A DNA stretch of 37,743 nt from Methanoculleus chikugoensis (GTDB lineage Archaea; Halobacteriota; Methanomicrobia; Methanomicrobiales; Methanoculleaceae): positions 1 to 37,743 of the forward strand of contig NZ_FMID01000065.1 in NCBI RefSeq assembly GCF_900095385.1, written 5' to 3'. A program made the translations under genes and the position numbers. Position 1 is the first letter of the stretch, and each line of letters begins with the position of its first letter. The notes under the pieces were generated by a model, which was not told the DNA's origin, made no database searches, and worked only from the letters and a program-made list of their open reading frames with translations. Below are positions 23,264 to 31,041 of the stretch, in pieces.

Positions 23264-25188
23264 AATGCAAAATTCGTGAAATTGCTATCTTTGATACAGA
23301 AAATAACAAACGGGGAGTCACTTTCTCCGATGGACTCAATATCGTCACTGGAGTATCCCAAACCGGAAAAAGCGCTTTGATCGAAATTGTTGATTACTGT
23401 TTACTCGCGTCGACATCAACAATCCCTCGCGGAAAGATCATCGACTTCGGGGACATGTTTGCTATCGTTCTTGAAATTGAGGATAAGTTCGTTGTAATTG
23501 GGCGCAAATCGCCAAAATCTCCAAACTGGAATAAAATTTATTTGAAAGTTGAAGTTCTAGAAGAAATGGTTAATGACCTCCAAAAAGAGTATTTCAATTC
23601 TATAGTTCCAGTTCCTCGAAAAAATTTAAGGGCAGAAATTGGTCGTTTTTTTAATTTTGATGTTCCAGATATTTCTACAGAAATTGGTGCTGCGAGATCT
23701 AATAGAGGCCTAGCCTCCCCCAGAAATATGACCCCGTTTCTATTCCAACATCAAAGTCTAATCGCAAACAAGCATGCTCTGTTCTATCGGTTTGATGATA
23801 GAGAGAAACAAGAGAGAATTATAGATGAATTCCCAATATTCATGGGGTGGGTCAACGGGGAATACTATCTCATTAAGAGAGAACTAAATGAAAAAGAAGC
23901 AAGAATTCGCTTTTTACGAAAAGAAATGGAACGGATCAATAACAACAGAGAGAAATCCAAAGATAAGATAAAAAGATTTGTTGAAGACTATTTTCAAGTT
24001 ATTGGAAAAGAACTCCCACCCATCAATTGTATATCTGATCTTATTGATATTGCAAGAGATTTACCGGAATTTGATGATAAATCATATATTCTCGGACAGT
24101 ATGAAAAAAGGAAAATCATATTGGAACATGAGCGAGAACAATTGACAGATAGAAAGCAAAAAGTTACTGCAGAAATAGAATTATTAGATATCGCATCTAG
24201 CAATGCTCTATCCTACAACACTGACTTATTCCAATTGGCGGATCGATCAAAGGTGCTATCGAGTAAAAGTTGCTTTAAGTGTCCTTTGTGCAACCAAGAA
24301 GTAGATTCGTTAAACAAGAAAGTTGAAGCAGTTAAAAGCTCTCGGACGGCTCTATTTGAAGACCTTAAAAAATTAAAGAACTATGCCATCGATAACTCAA
24401 AAACCGTTGAACGATTGAAGAAAGAAAGAGATGCACTCAATGAAAAAATTATTACGTTAAATGGCGAGATTGATCTATTAAAGAGAGCATCAACAAATGA
24501 AACAGACAGCCTGAATCTAAAAGCTAAAGCAAGCGAGATCAAGCAGTTGATAGAGTTATCTTTGGATATTACTTATGGGGATTCCAACATTTTCGATTCC
24601 GATTTAGAAGTTGAGGAATTGACCAATGAGATTGACAGACTGAAGAAGGAATTGGAACAATATGATTATTCATCATTGAGAGCAAGATTCGAACAGAACC
24701 TCGCTCTTGATATGAATAGAATTTGTTCAAAGTTAGATTTCGAAGAAGAATTAAGGCCCCCTCAGTTCTATCTTGATTCAAGAAATTTCAATTTTTCGCA
24801 CAAACTTCCAAACAATGAGAGCATTTCACTTTCTGAAATGGGGAGTGGTGCAAATTGGCTCGCTTGCCACCTCTCGTTATTTTTAGCATTGCATAAACAA
24901 TTTGCAGTACGTGAAAATTGTTCAGTACCTTCATTCCTTTTCCTTGATCAGCCAAGTCAAGTGTATTTCCCGACAGATCGGGACTTTGATCATGGGAATG
25001 ATAAGGATTTGCAAAAAGTCACAGAAGTTTATGAAGTAATTCTTGAAACTTTAAACGAGATTAAGGATGAGTCAGGATTTATGCCGCAAATTATCGTGAC
25101 CGATCATGCAGATAGACTATCTTTGAAAGATGGTGATTTTGAGAGCTTTGTTCGGGTACGCTGGAGAGGGGGAAAAAAGCTGATCTAA
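23260..25188 (+). CDS. DUF3732-type SMC/Rad50-like ABC ATPase of the ABC-3C system
   Basis: A 642-residue ATPase. Walker A is GVSQTGKS (31-38). Long charged coiled-coil segments (about 205-335 and 350-420) flank a central SCFKCPLCNQ with Cys338, 341 and 344, resembling a zinc hook. The ABC signature is LSEMGSG (524-530), Walker B is FLFLDQPSQ with Asp563, and the H-loop is TDHAD with His616. Walker B has Gln564 where most ABC ATPases have Glu; to my knowledge DQPSQ is usual for DUF3732. The start overlaps the middle component as ATGA. By analogy with Lamassu/ABC-3C systems it should clamp DNA, sense a foreign structure and license the nuclease. Codon use is AT-rich like the rest of the island. 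Confidence 0.85.
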   Translation: MKCKIREIAIFDTENNKRGVTFSDGLNIVTGVSQTGKSALIEIVDYCLLASTSTIPRGKIIDFGDMFAIVLEIEDKFVVIGRKSPKSPNWNKIYLKVEVLEEMVNDLQKEYFNSIVPVPRKNLRAEIGRFFNFDVPDISTEIGAARSNRGLASPRNMTPFLFQHQSLIANKHALFYRFDDREKQERIIDEFPIFMGWVNGEYYLIKRELNEKEARIRFLRKEMERINNNREKSKDKIKRFVEDYFQVIGKELPPINCISDLIDIARDLPEFDDKSYILGQYEKRKIILEHEREQLTDRKQKVTAEIELLDIASSNALSYNTDLFQLADRSKVLSSKSCFKCPLCNQEVDSLNKKVEAVKSSRTALFEDLKKLKNYAIDNSKTVERLKKERDALNEKIITLNGEIDLLKRASTNETDSLNLKAKASEIKQLIELSLDITYGDSNIFDSDLEVEELTNEIDRLKKELEQYDYSSLRARFEQNLALDMNRICSKLDFEEELRPPQFYLDSRNFNFSHKLPNNESISLSEMGSGANWLACHLSLFLALHKQFAVRENCSVPSFLFLDQPSQVYFPTDRDFDHGNDKDLQKVTEVYEVILETLNEIKDESGFMPQIIVTDHADRLSLKDGDFESFVRVRWRGGKKLI

Positions 25189-25411
25189 TCGACCTTGATT
25201 TGACTCAAGAGAGTTTCGAGAATTTCTTCTCATCTGGCTATGTTGTACAATTAATTTGTGTTGGATTTGAAGTCATCCCAACTGTGCCTCGTGGTTGGAG
25301 ATCCACATAACTTAGAACGTTCTTGCGTACAGTCTAGGCGAATTAAGCGAAATCCCGAGCCATATTTCTGATACGGCTTCCCACTGGGTATTGCCACTTG
25401 GGGGGCGGGGT

Positions 25412-25618
25412 GTCCCTCTCCTGACTGAGGGGTTCTGGGACGATCTCCCACATCCGGGGCGTGCGTGACCCCGGTAAAATCTATCGGCTTCGTATGGCTG
25501 GGAGTCAGAACTTCAGCCAGCATCTAAGTTCTTTTCGCACCGACAAGGGGAACCTTCTCACTCGGAAGGGAAATGAGATGAAAAGGCCTGTCACAAGTTG
25601 TGGGTCCGCGTACAGCGG
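25412..25618. ncRNA. Candidate structured RNA or mobile-element remnant (hairpin-dense)
   Basis: In a GC-rich block within the AT-rich island, five stems follow one another: CCCTC/GAGGG (25414-25431, or GTCCC/GGGAC 25412-25441), CCGGGG/CCCCGG (25454-25474), TGGCTG/CAGCCA (25495-25519), CTTTTC/GAAAAG (25531-25585) enclosing CCTTC/GAAGG (25553-25569), and CCGC/GCGG (25606-25618). No frame across it has a recognisable translation. It may be a structured RNA, for example the end of an IS200/IS605-type element with its guide-like RNA, or an RNA of the island. The strand cannot be decided. The rest of 25189-25689 shows no gene. Confidence 0.35.
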
Positions 25619-25677
25619 CTTGGATCACGCAATGGCCGTCTGCTCCGATAATCTTAAATCTGACGGGCTTTCAACCC

Positions 25678-25703
25678 AAAAACAAGAAACGCCCCGGCCG
25701 GGA
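25678..25703. repeat. Right copy of the 26-bp attachment-site repeat
   Basis: Identical to 21197-21222. It covers the last 14 bases of the tRNA-Arg gene (discriminator base, acceptor 3' strand and part of the T stem) plus 12 bases downstream of it, which include the tRNA's A/T-rich ending signal. Confidence 0.75.
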
Positions 25704-25761
25704 TTTGAACCCGGGTCGAAAGCTCCGGAGGCTTTCAGGATATCCACTACCCTACCGAGAC
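25690..25761 (-). tRNA. tRNA-Arg (anticodon CCG)
   Basis: The minus strand folds as a tRNA of 72 bases without encoded CCA. The acceptor GTCTCGG pairs with CCGGGGC (two G-U pairs). The D arm contains GTAGTGGA. The anticodon arm is AAAGC-CTCCGGA-GCTTT with T33 and CCG at 34-36, and the T arm is CCGGG-TTCAAAT-CCCGG with G as discriminator. A TATA box (TATA in 25785-25794) lies about 28 bases upstream of the 5' end. The gene is intact although its 3' end is the integration site of the neighbouring island. Confidence 0.9.
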
Positions 25762-25813
25762 TGCCATATTATATTGTTGTGTAAGGTATAAAAGGCCAGC
25801 GGAGGGGGCGGGT

Positions 25814-26845
25814 TCATGCCCTCCGCGATTCGTAGAGATGCCAGATCTTGCAGGCTCCTTCGTGGCTGACCATGCAGGGGCCCACAGGGGTGCGCGGGGT
25901 GCAGACCTTCCCGAAGAGTTTGCAGTCGGACGGCCGGGCGATGCCGCGCAGCACTTTGTCGCAGATACAGGCGGAGTGCTTGTCCACGTGCCGGATCTCG
26001 ATATCGTACTTCTTCTGCGCGTCGTAGCCCTCGAACTCCGGTTTCAGGCGGAGGCCGGAGGCCGGGATCACCGGGAATCCGCGCCACTCGACGTCATACG
26101 GCTCGAAGACCTCGTACATCAGGCGTTTCGCCTTGACATTCCCTTCCCGGGTGACCACGCGCGGGTAGGCGTTCTCCACCCGGTGCGCCCCCTCGCGGAC
26201 CTGCTGCACCGCCATCAGGAGGCCGAGGAGGATGTCCTCCGGCTCGAACCCCGCGACGACCTGCGGGGCTGGGAACTGCTCGTACTCCTCGTAGCCCATC
26301 ACCGCACAGACGTGCCCCGGGAGGAGGAACCCGTCGAGCGACGCCTCCCCCTGGGCGAGGAGCCACGCCATCGCCGGCGGGACGAGCCGATGGCACGAGA
26401 GGATCGAGAAGTTCTCCGGCGGGCGGGAGAGGATCGTGGCGGCGACCGTCGGCGCGGTGGTCTCGAACCCGACCGATATGAAGACGACCTCCCGGTCCGG
26501 TTCCCTCCGGGCGATCTCCACCGCCTTGTGGACGCCCTGCACCACCCGGACGTCCCCGCCGCTCGACTCGAGCGATCCCTTCGACCCCGGGACACGCAGC
26601 AGGTCGCCGTAGGTGGCGATGGTGCAGTCCCGCTCCACCAGGTCGAGCGCGGCGTCGATCTCGCCCTGCGGCGTGATGCAGACCGGGCAGCCCGGCCCCA
26701 TCACGATCTTGAGCCCCTCGGGAAGGACACTCCGGAGTCCGGCGCGGGCTATCGCCGCCTCGTGGGTGCCGCAGATGTGCATGAGGGTGATATCCCGGTC
26801 GACGAGCGCGTGCAGTGTCTTGAGTATATCCTTACCAACCGCCAT
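25814..26845 (-). CDS. hypD: Hydrogenase maturation protein HypD
   Basis: A 343-residue HypD, full length. Conserved motifs are CGTHE with Cys25 (25-29), GPGCPVC with Cys53 and Cys56 (50-56), SVGFETTAPT, LPGHV, and the C-terminal iron-sulfur cysteines (SACICDK, PSDCKLFGKVC, GPCMVSHEGAC). With HypC, HypD holds the iron as Fe(CN)2CO is built for [NiFe]-hydrogenase active sites, here presumably the F420-reducing, methyl-viologen-reducing or Ech-type hydrogenases of a methanogen. The ATG at 26845 has a weak TGAGGA site. hypC and hypE are not in the window. A promoter within an 18-bp palindrome lies upstream (26873-26890). Confidence 0.97.
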   Translation of the reverse strand: MAVGKDILKTLHALVDRDITLMHICGTHEAAIARAGLRSVLPEGLKIVMGPGCPVCITPQGEIDAALDLVERDCTIATYGDLLRVPGSKGSLESSGGDVRVVQGVHKAVEIARREPDREVVFISVGFETTAPTVAATILSRPPENFSILSCHRLVPPAMAWLLAQGEASLDGFLLPGHVCAVMGYEEYEQFPAPQVVAGFEPEDILLGLLMAVQQVREGAHRVENAYPRVVTREGNVKAKRLMYEVFEPYDVEWRGFPVIPASGLRLKPEFEGYDAQKKYDIEIRHVDKHSACICDKVLRGIARPSDCKLFGKVCTPRTPVGPCMVSHEGACKIWHLYESRRA

Positions 26846-26872
26846 GAATCCTCATACCTATCTTTTGTCGCT

Positions 26873-26890
26873 CCGGCATATTTATGCCGG
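26873..26890 (-). promoter_or_regulatory. Palindromic promoter element upstream of hypD
   Basis: CCGGCAT-ATTT-ATGCCGG is a perfect 7-bp inverted repeat. Its centre reads CATAAATA on the minus strand, a TATA-like element that would place the transcription start about 9 bases before hypD. It could be a repressor site covering the TATA box, or a terminator for the upstream radical SAM gene. Confidence 0.45.
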
Positions 26891-26908
26891 TAGCGATACC
26901 GGTCTCTC

Positions 26909-27835
26909 TCAGACCGGCCGGTAGAATACGCCTCTCTCCTCGCGCACGGGCTCGATCAGCCCGCCGGACTCGAGGACCCTGAGGTGTTTCGCGACCTCGG
27001 CCGGGCGGATGCCGAGGAGTGCGGCGAGGTCGCCGGGCGTGCAGGGCCTCCGCCGGATGGTCGCGAGGATCGTCTCTGCGAGATCCCCGCTCACCGGCGG
27101 CAGAGCCCGGTCGGTGCAGGCCGCCCCGATCACCTCCCCGCCGAGCACCGCCGCGATCCGCGCAAGCCTCCCCGGCGCCGCCGGCCTCACCCGGATATCG
27201 GTGCCGGGCCGATCGAGGGTGTTAACCTGGACGCGGTGGGGATTGATTGCCGCGACGGCGTCCTTCAGGAGCCGGATCTCCTCCTCGGTATCGTTGATGC
27301 CCGGGACGATGAAGACCTCGAGCCAGACCTCGCCGGGGTACTCCCTGGCGAAGTCGAGGAGCCCCGCGAGCACCCGCTCTGCGGTGATGCCGGGTGAGGG
27401 GCGGTTGATCCTTGAGAAGACCTCTTCGGAGACGGCGTCGAGCGACGGCACCACGAGGTCGGCCCGCATGAGGGCGGCCCGGACATCCGGGTCCGCGAGG
27501 AGCGCGCTCCCCGTCAGGACCGCGACCCGGTAGCGGGGGTGGCGGTCTTTGATGAAGGCGATGATCTCGCCGATGCCCGAGTGAAGCGTCGGTTCCCCGG
27601 AGCCGGCGAACGTGACATAGTCGAGGTCCGGCCCCTTCGCGAGGAAGTTGTCGAGCTCCGCGATGACCCGGCCGGTCGGGACGTACTCGCGCCGTTCGCA
27701 GGTGAGGTCGGTCGTCCGCCCGCACTCGCAGTAGACGCAGTTGTAGGCGCAGGTCTTCTGCGGCACCAGGTCTACCCCAAGCGAGACGCCCAGCCGCCGG
27801 GAGGGGACCGGGCCGAAGAGATGACGGTATGCCAT
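26909..27835 (-). CDS. Radical SAM protein with C-terminal winged helix
   Basis: A 308-residue radical SAM enzyme. The cluster motif is CAYNCVYC (Cys29, 33, 36; CX3CX2C), followed by another Cys at 38. The SAM-binding GSGEPT motif is in VTFAGSGEPTLH, and a barrel strand is VWLEVFIVPGIND. The last 60 residues (TPGDLAALLGIRPAEVAKHL) form a helix-turn-helix/winged-helix segment. Relatives opening with FGPVPSRRLGxSLG are common in archaea and often sit near hydrogenase or metal-cofactor genes; the reaction is unknown. It is 63 bases upstream of hypD on the same strand, so a link to hydrogenase maturation is possible but unproven. Confidence 0.87.
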   Translation of the reverse strand: MAYRHLFGPVPSRRLGVSLGVDLVPQKTCAYNCVYCECGRTTDLTCERREYVPTGRVIAELDNFLAKGPDLDYVTFAGSGEPTLHSGIGEIIAFIKDRHPRYRVAVLTGSALLADPDVRAALMRADLVVPSLDAVSEEVFSRINRPSPGITAERVLAGLLDFAREYPGEVWLEVFIVPGINDTEEEIRLLKDAVAAINPHRVQVNTLDRPGTDIRVRPAAPGRLARIAAVLGGEVIGAACTDRALPPVSGDLAETILATIRRRPCTPGDLAALLGIRPAEVAKHLRVLESGGLIEPVREERGVFYRPV

Positions 27836-27891
27836 GAAGTCCTCGTTACTATCCGGCGCGAGGGACTATCAGGCTGCTCATCGCGGCACCT

Positions 27892-29067
27892 TCAGGCGTC
27901 GCCGATCTTGAGCATCTTCTTGCAGAAATGGTCGACCGAGGTGAAAACCGCCGCATTGACGCCCTTCTCGGTCGGGGGGATATCGGCGGTGACGAACCGG
28001 AGCATGTCGGAGTAGTAGTTCAATGACGGGTATTTCCGGTGAAACTCGTCGAGACAGAGGGTCGCCTGCCCCCGTCTTCCCCGGAGGAAGGCATACGCGT
28101 AGTCGATGAGGCAGAGGACGTGGCCCGGCATCTTCAGCCGTTCGGCGGTTTTGCGGAACGCGTTGAACTCCTCGCCCGGGAGGTAGAGGGCGGTCCGGAG
28201 GCCGTAGTAGATCGGTTCGAAGTCATCGGGGAACCTCTGAATCAGGTCGCGGATGAGGCCCATCGCGTCGGCGAGGTCGCCCTGCTCGAACTTGAGGTGG
28301 TAGGCTTCGCGGTAGAAGAACATGTCGTCGGGGAACCGGATGAGGCCGATCTGGAGCATCTTGACCAGCGCGACGTCGTTCTTCTCCTGTTTGCTCCGCG
28401 CGATCCCGATCTCCAGGAACCAGCGGTTGTCGGGGATCCATTCGGTCGCAAGGAAGATCATCACCCAGAACGGTTCGGCAAGCCACGTGTCCTGTTCGAG
28501 TTCGCCCCGGACCAGCCGTTGCAGCCCCGGCCGCAACTGCCCGAGTTCCTCCATGTACTGGCGCGCGACCTTCAGGTAGTTCCATCGTTCCGCGGCCGAG
28601 TAGCCGGGTTCGGCCGACCCTTCTTTGTAGAGGACGTAGTAGCAGTAGGCGTACCAGCACCCGACTGCGGCGTCGTGCTTGCGGTAGGGCTGGAGGAAGA
28701 CGGTCGCCGCAAGCGGCATCCCCATCTTCATCAGTTTGACGGCGGCGGCAAGGTGGACGCCCGCTTTGCGCTCTTTTCTGCGTTTCATCCCGCAGGCGAG
28801 TTCACAGGCACGGTTGAGGTACTTCATGTCCCCGGCCCGTTTGCTGACCTCAAAGACCCGGAATACGATTGCGTCGATGAACTCGTCGTAGACTGCGTCG
28901 GTGATGGGAACACCCGCACGGTCGAGGATCGTGATGACGTTCCCGAAGAAGATGGCGAAGTTCTCGTCGATGGCTTCGGCGTTGGATTCTATGTAGGAGA
29001 AGATCTCGGCCTTTGCCTTCTCAAGCCGGTTCGAGACAACAACCTCCGGGACGAAGCCGTCAGCCAT
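27892..29067 (-). CDS. Methanogen hypothetical protein with TPR-like helical repeats
   Basis: A 391-residue, almost entirely helical protein without signal peptide or membrane span. Repeated helix pairs such as KYLNRACELACGMKRRKERK, NDVALVKMLQIGLIRFPDDM and DLADAMGLIRDLIQRFPDDF resemble tetratricopeptide repeats. The PDD-F spacing after each pair supports this. It probably serves as a scaffold for other proteins. The ATG at 29067 has no ribosome site; TTTATA about 27 bases upstream (29093-29098) suggests a leaderless transcript. It is divergent from the TIM-barrel gene. I do not recognise a named family. Confidence 0.7.
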   Translation of the reverse strand: MADGFVPEVVVSNRLEKAKAEIFSYIESNAEAIDENFAIFFGNVITILDRAGVPITDAVYDEFIDAIVFRVFEVSKRAGDMKYLNRACELACGMKRRKERKAGVHLAAAVKLMKMGMPLAATVFLQPYRKHDAAVGCWYAYCYYVLYKEGSAEPGYSAAERWNYLKVARQYMEELGQLRPGLQRLVRGELEQDTWLAEPFWVMIFLATEWIPDNRWFLEIGIARSKQEKNDVALVKMLQIGLIRFPDDMFFYREAYHLKFEQGDLADAMGLIRDLIQRFPDDFEPIYYGLRTALYLPGEEFNAFRKTAERLKMPGHVLCLIDYAYAFLRGRRGQATLCLDEFHRKYPSLNYYSDMLRFVTADIPPTEKGVNAAVFTSVDHFCKKMLKIGDA

Positions 29068-29239
29068 GATTATTCATAGTGGTGTTGATAGTATAAACCA
29101 TGCGGATTGGTCTTTTTTGCCGCCGGAGGGCTTTCTCGTGCCGGATGGGGCGATCCGGTCCGCCCGGGGGGTGCGGCGGCAATACGCCGGGAGGTGCCTG
29201 TTCCGAACCTATTTAATTGTCCCGGCCGGAACATTCTGT

Positions 29240-29971
29240 ATGTTCGGCGTCTCCACCTACTGTCTTCACCACGAGCCGCTCTCTCTCGCGCTTGAGCGTC
29301 TCGCTCCCATCACCGATTGCGTGGAGGTGATGGACGACGGCCTGCACTACCTGGAGAGTGCGGAACCGCTCGAAAGTTACTCGTACCGTTACTTCATCCA
29401 CGCACCGTCCCGGGGGGTCAATATCGCAAGCCTCCTCGACCCGATCCGGCGGGCGAGCGTCGAGGTCCTGACGCAGTCCTTCGCCGTCGCCGCCGAGGTC
29501 GGTGCGGACGTGGTCATCCACCCGGGCTACTATGCGTGGAGCGCGGAGCGGGAGCAGGCGGTGAAGCGGTTCCGGCAGTCGCTCTCCGAACTGACCGGGG
29601 CGGCAGAAGACCTCTCGGTCACGTTCTTCGTCGAGAACATGGGGAACTGGGAGTACTTCTTCCTGCGCTCCTGCGACGACCTGCCGCTCATCGATGGGAT
29701 CGGGCTCGCGCTCGACGTCGGCCACGCGAACCTGAACGGGTGCCTGGACTGTTTCCTTGCCCACCCGGCGGCGCACTTCCACCTCCACGACAACGACGGC
29801 ACCGAAGATACGCATTCGCCGGTTGGGGACGGGAAGATCGACTTTTCGGCCGTGATGAAGGCCGTCCGGAGGAGCGGCGCCACCCCCATCGTCGAGGTGG
29901 AGACCTTCGACGGGGTGACCGCCAGTATATCCGCGCTCGCGGCGATCGACGCCGCCGGACGGAGCGAATAG
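29240..29971 (+). CDS. Xylose-isomerase-like TIM-barrel protein (sugar phosphate isomerase/epimerase, AP endonuclease 2 family)
   Basis: A 243-residue TIM-barrel enzyme with the metal-site residues of this family: VIHPGYYAW (His), FFVENMGNW (Glu), LALDVGHAN (Asp and His), HFHLHDNDG (His and Asp) and PIVEVETF (Glu). The start is the ATG at 29240, because TATTTAAT lies 26 bases upstream and the message is probably leaderless; the longer frame from 29066 crosses this promoter. The fold covers sugar isomerases, epimerases and DNA-repair endonuclease IV; the isomerase-like group is favoured by small size, but the substrate is open. Confidence 0.83.
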   Translation: MFGVSTYCLHHEPLSLALERLAPITDCVEVMDDGLHYLESAEPLESYSYRYFIHAPSRGVNIASLLDPIRRASVEVLTQSFAVAAEVGADVVIHPGYYAWSAEREQAVKRFRQSLSELTGAAEDLSVTFFVENMGNWEYFFLRSCDDLPLIDGIGLALDVGHANLNGCLDCFLAHPAAHFHLHDNDGTEDTHSPVGDGKIDFSAVMKAVRRSGATPIVEVETFDGVTASISALAAIDAAGRSE

Positions 29972-30051
29972 GGTCGGTCCCGCCCGGTTCTTTCCCCGGT
30001 TTCAGCCGTAACCTTTTATAGGGTAAACCTCCAACATAATTGGTGCGTCAC

Positions 30052-30124
<73 letters not shown>

Positions 30125-30261
30125 TGAATAATACTCCTTTTTCGAAATTAGATCCTGGTTTTATCCCATCACTCGTGGAGAGGAACCCCTCTCTACTGGC
30201 AAAACCTCATATCTCGTGATGGCTAAGAGTTATCATCGGCGAATCCCGGAGGCGATCGATA

Positions 30262-30591
30262 GTGGAGGGATACCAATCCATCAAGCCAAGGGTTCTGGCC
30301 CTTCTTGAGCGCGAGCTCCCGACACTCCAGGAGAGATACGGTATCGAAACAATCGGTATCTTCGGCTCCGTGTCGCGTGAGGAGGATACATCGGAATCGG
30401 ACGTGGACATCGTATACTCGTTCCGTCCGGAGATGGACACATACGAGAATCTACTGGACTTAGGGGATTTTCTTGAGGATTTGCTCCAGAGAAAAGTGGA
30501 ACTGGTCCCTGTTGAGTGGATGAGCCAGAGATTCCGCGTATGCGTGATGAGGGAGGCCATCTTCTGTACGCCTGAGAGAGGTACGGCATGA
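30262..30591 (+). CDS. mntA: MNT-type nucleotidyltransferase (antitoxin of an MNT/HEPN module)
   Basis: A 109-residue minimal nucleotidyltransferase. The start is GTG 30262 with GGAGG nine bases upstream. The active-site motif GSX10DXD is complete: Gly35-Ser36, then Asp47 and Asp49 in ESDVDIVY. In MNT/HEPN modules the MNT protein adds AMP to a tyrosine of the HEPN toxin and so silences its RNase activity. The HEPN gene follows directly in the same frame after the stop. It lies 137 bases after tRNA-Thr. A 6-bp hairpin GAGAGG-aacc-CCTCTC is found in the gap. Family assignment is secure; the toxin-antitoxin role is from studied relatives. Confidence 0.88.
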   Translation: MEGYQSIKPRVLALLERELPTLQERYGIETIGIFGSVSREEDTSESDVDIVYSFRPEMDTYENLLDLGDFLEDLLQRKVELVPVEWMSQRFRVCVMREAIFCTPERGTA

Positions 30592-30597
30592 ACAGAG

Positions 30598-30933
30598 TTG
30601 CGGTTGCGATATTATCTTGCGGATATTTACGAGCAATCTGAAAATATCATGAAGGCAACCGAGCGAATGAGTTATGAGGAATTTCTCAAAGATTCGCTGT
30701 ACAACGCAGGCATCATCAGATTTTTCGATATTATCGGGGAAGCTGCAAAACATGTTCCGGATGACTTCCGGGATGAATATCCGGGTATTCCATGGAGAAA
30801 AATCTCAGGACTTCGCGACAGGCTGATCCATGATTATCCTGGCGTGAATCTGAAATATGTCTGGACTCTGGCAACTGTAGAAATACCTATTCTGCACCAG
30901 CAAATTGGAGATATTCTCACCGACTGGGAATAA
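30598..30933 (+). CDS. hepT: HEPN (DUF86/HepT) RNase toxin, possibly with a damaged start
   Basis: A 111-residue DUF86 HEPN protein with RX4HXY complete (Arg73, His78, Tyr80 in LRDRLIHDY). Family members cut RNA, and the tyrosine is the AMP-acceptor for the MNT partner. The start is uncertain. The GAGAGAGG ribosome site and an ATG at 30588, overlapping the MNT stop as ATGA, are positioned for coupled translation. That ATG is one base out of frame with the HEPN sequence: the expected MNR then RLRYYL would need a one-base change between 30597 and 30604. The annotated start is TTG 30598. Either a TTG start is used or a recent indel has weakened the toxin. Confidence 0.78.
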   Translation: MRLRYYLADIYEQSENIMKATERMSYEEFLKDSLYNAGIIRFFDIIGEAAKHVPDDFRDEYPGIPWRKISGLRDRLIHDYPGVNLKYVWTLATVEIPILHQQIGDILTDWE

Positions 30934-31041
30934 AAACTTCTACAATGGGGAGTTTTAACAGGGCCCATTCAGGGGCATGCTCCGGGATCCGCTGCGCTCC
31001 CAATGAATTAAACCCCTGCCCGGCAAACCGATCAGGCACCT

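Larger units (their letters stand above)
21197..25703. mobile_element. Genomic island integrated at tRNA-Arg(CCG)
   Basis: The block between the two 26-bp repeats is AT-rich against GC-rich flanks. It holds a three-gene conflict system and ends exactly at the 3' end of an intact tRNA-Arg gene. No integrase, transposase or replication gene is visible, so the element is probably a degenerate integrative element, a passenger of a lost larger element, or one mobilised in trans. Its length is about 4.5 kb. Confidence 0.75.

Noticed and set aside
24946-24951. Gln in place of Glu after the Walker B Asp, suggesting a dead ATPase
   Set aside because: DQPSQ is, as far as I know, the usual form in DUF3732 proteins, and all other nucleotide-binding motifs are intact.
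25461-25784. Plus-strand frame of 107 codons after the ATPase gene
   Set aside because: It runs straight through the tRNA-Arg gene in antisense and has no domain.
29066-29239. N-terminal extension of the TIM-barrel protein
   Set aside because: It crosses the TATA boxes of both divergent genes and has no similarity to the family; the start at 29240 fits the barrel's first strand.
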